Below, piece after piece: positions 5,698 through 6,668 of a stretch of DNA of 6,668 nt. The first letter of the stretch is position 1; the number at the start of each line of letters is the position of its first letter. The position numbers were made by a program, and so were the translations under genes. Source of the stretch: Treponema sp. (GTDB lineage: Bacteria > Spirochaetota > Spirochaetia > Treponematales > Breznakiellaceae); contig JAITAN010000064.1 in NCBI GenBank assembly GCA_031284105.1, positions 1-6,668 of the forward strand. The letters run 5' to 3'. The notes under the pieces are model-generated. The model saw only the letters and a program-made list of their open reading frames with translations, searched no databases and had not been told where the DNA came from.

Positions 5698-5750
5698 GAA
5701 GCGAGGGGCCGGCAACGTTCATTGCCGCGATTTCCCCCTCTTTATCTATA

Positions 5751-5771
5751 TTTTTGCTATAAAGGGTATGT
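5751..5771 (+). promoter_or_regulatory. Promoter and ribosome binding region of the lipoprotein gene
   Basis: TTTTTGCTATAAAGGGTATG directly precedes the gene. TGCTATAAA (5755-5763) is an extended -10 element, and AAAGGG (5761-5766) is a modest Shine-Dalgarno sequence 5 nt before ATG 5772. Both roles cannot be used by the same transcript, so TATATT (5747-5752) with TTGCCG (5722-5727, 19-bp spacer) is another possible promoter. A second ATG at 5768-5770 is out of frame. The ATG at 5772 gives the signal peptide and is preferred. Confidence 0.4.
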
Positions 5772-6668
5772 ATGAAAAAAAACGTATCAATCATGGCAGC
5801 GGTCATGGCCGCCGCCGCTTTCTGGTCCTGCGCTACAACGGGCGCGTCCAACGACGGCCTGCTCTCCCTTGACGAAGCAGTCGAGCGGTCCGCAGCGAAA
5901 CTTGCAGCGGAACTGCCGCGGGGAACCCGCGTGGCCATAGCCGCCTTTAGCTCGGAACATCAGAACCTGTCGGAGTACATCATGGACGAACTGACCGGCG
6001 CGCTCGTGGACGGCGATCTTGAGGTGGCTGACCGCCGGAACCTTGCGTTTGCCTATAAGGAACTGAACTTCCAGATGTCCGGGGACGTGAGCGACGAGGA
6101 AGCCGTGTCCATCGGAAAATTCCTTGGGGCGAAATACGTGATCGCCGGACAACTCGTGAATGCCGGAAGCAGCTTCCGGTACCGCGTGTCCGGCGTGAAC
6201 GTGGAGACGGCAATACAGGAAAGCTCGACGCGGCTCAGCGTCAGGAACGACCGGGCTTTACAGAATTTGACTGCCGCCGTCAGGAACGCCCCGGCCGTTG
6301 TCTCCACCGCCAGTTACGGCGAGTCCGGAACCGGCCAGCCGAAAACCGCGGGGGCCTTCCTTGACCGGGGCATCCTCTTTGCCACACGGGGGGATTTCGA
6401 CATGGCCATAGAGGAGTTTACCCAGGCGGTTACCCTTGACGGCAAGCTGGCGGCGGCCTATCTGTTCCGGGGAAGGGCTTATGCCGCCAGCGTGATGTCC
6501 GTGCGGCTGGATGACATAGCGGAGGGCTTTAGCGCGGTTATCAGCTCCGGGAACGCCGATACCGCCGCGCAAAAAGCGGGTATCAACAAGGCCATAGCGG
6601 ATTGTACCCAGGCAATCAAACTGGACCCGAATCTTGCGGCGGCGTACCGTGAACGCGGCAGGTCATAT
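5772..6668 (+). CDS. CsgG/LpoB-like lipoprotein with TPR repeats, 3' end cut off
   Basis: The frame is open for 299 codons to the window edge without a stop. MKKN is followed by an Ala-rich hydrophobic stretch and a relaxed lipobox, AFWSC, so Cys20 is the probable lipid-modified residue and the protein is anchored in a membrane facing the periplasm. Residues about 33-170 resemble the CsgG/LpoB fold: LDEAVERSAAKLA, then the strand RVAIAAFSS, LSEYIMDELTGALV, EVADRRNLAFAYKE, and VSIGKFLGAKYVIAGQL. A low-complexity linker (about 172-192) leads to a TPR helix pair (about 193-225, RGDFDMAIEEFTQAV). A longer, interrupted second repeat follows (AIADCTQAIKLDPN, 274-287), with the start of another at the edge. 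LpoB activates peptidoglycan synthases in enterobacteria; that role is not shown here. The TPRs suggest a protein-binding scaffold. The gene seems to have its own promoter and no close upstream partner. Confidence 0.85.
   Translation, partial: MKKNVSIMAAVMAAAAFWSCATTGASNDGLLSLDEAVERSAAKLAAELPRGTRVAIAAFSSEHQNLSEYIMDELTGALVDGDLEVADRRNLAFAYKELNFQMSGDVSDEEAVSIGKFLGAKYVIAGQLVNAGSSFRYRVSGVNVETAIQESSTRLSVRNDRALQNLTAAVRNAPAVVSTASYGESGTGQPKTAGAFLDRGILFATRGDFDMAIEEFTQAVTLDGKLAAAYLFRGRAYAASVMSVRLDDIAEGFSAVISSGNADTAAQKAGINKAIADCTQAIKLDPNLAAAYRERGRSY

Noticed and set aside
5516..5872. 118-codon plus-strand frame overlapping the lipoprotein start
   Set aside because: It runs through the GC-rich hairpin spacer and overlaps the lipoprotein gene in the wrong frame. 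Its translation is low complexity.
5787..6572. Several minus-strand frames (5787-6152, 5980-6213, 6053-6307, 6258-6572)
   Set aside because: All are antisense to the open plus-strand lipoprotein frame, which has a signal peptide and recognisable domains.
1..6668. CRISPR arrays, tRNA, rRNA, transposase genes or prophage genes
   Set aside because: No regularly spaced repeats with spacers, no cloverleaf-like segment and no transposase or phage motif were seen on either strand.

Overview
The window most likely comes from a Treponema-like spirochaete, perhaps of the termite-gut type. The main evidence is the GroEL sequence, which resembles treponemal GroEL from its start (AKQLMFNEEARRKLL) to its GGM-rich end in MDY. 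Supporting signs are a truncated lipoprotein with a relaxed, spirochaete-style lipobox joining a CsgG/LpoB-like domain to TPR repeats, and moderate GC content. The species cannot be fixed from the sequence alone.

Layout: 1-112 is a purine-rich leader with repeated GGAGGTCTGA and a good promoter. 113-940 (+) encodes a TIM-barrel sugar-phosphate isomerase/epimerase-type protein with its metal ligands intact. 941-1246 is a gap with no convincing gene. 1247-2578 (+) encodes a GH28 polygalacturonase-type enzyme with no signal peptide. 2579-2825 is an intergenic region rich in inverted repeats, including a perfect 11-bp one just before the groEL ribosome binding site. 2826-4466 (+) is a complete groEL with no groES beside it. 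A textbook intrinsic terminator follows at 4532-4560.

From 4570 to 5482 no intact gene is seen. Reading frames by eye suggests two broken genes. One lies on the minus strand (4570 to about 4939) and is disrupted by an 8-bp tandem repeat and an in-frame TGA. The other lies on the plus strand (about 5013-5482) and is split between two frames at a pair of G5 runs. A GC-rich, hairpin-rich spacer (5483-5735) follows. From 5772 to the window edge runs the 5' part of an LpoB-like TPR lipoprotein gene, with no stop inside the window.

The first two genes could both belong to breakdown of plant polysaccharide: an oligogalacturonide hydrolase beside a sugar isomerase. They are 306 bp apart with no shared control visible, so this is only a suggestion. 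groEL is a housekeeping chaperone gene. The lipoprotein gene is probably transcribed from its own promoter. I see no CRISPR array, tRNA, rRNA, insertion sequence or defence system, and nothing that supports a new multi-gene system. The most interesting items are the inverted repeat before groEL, the two decayed genes, and the predicted leaderless start of the first gene.
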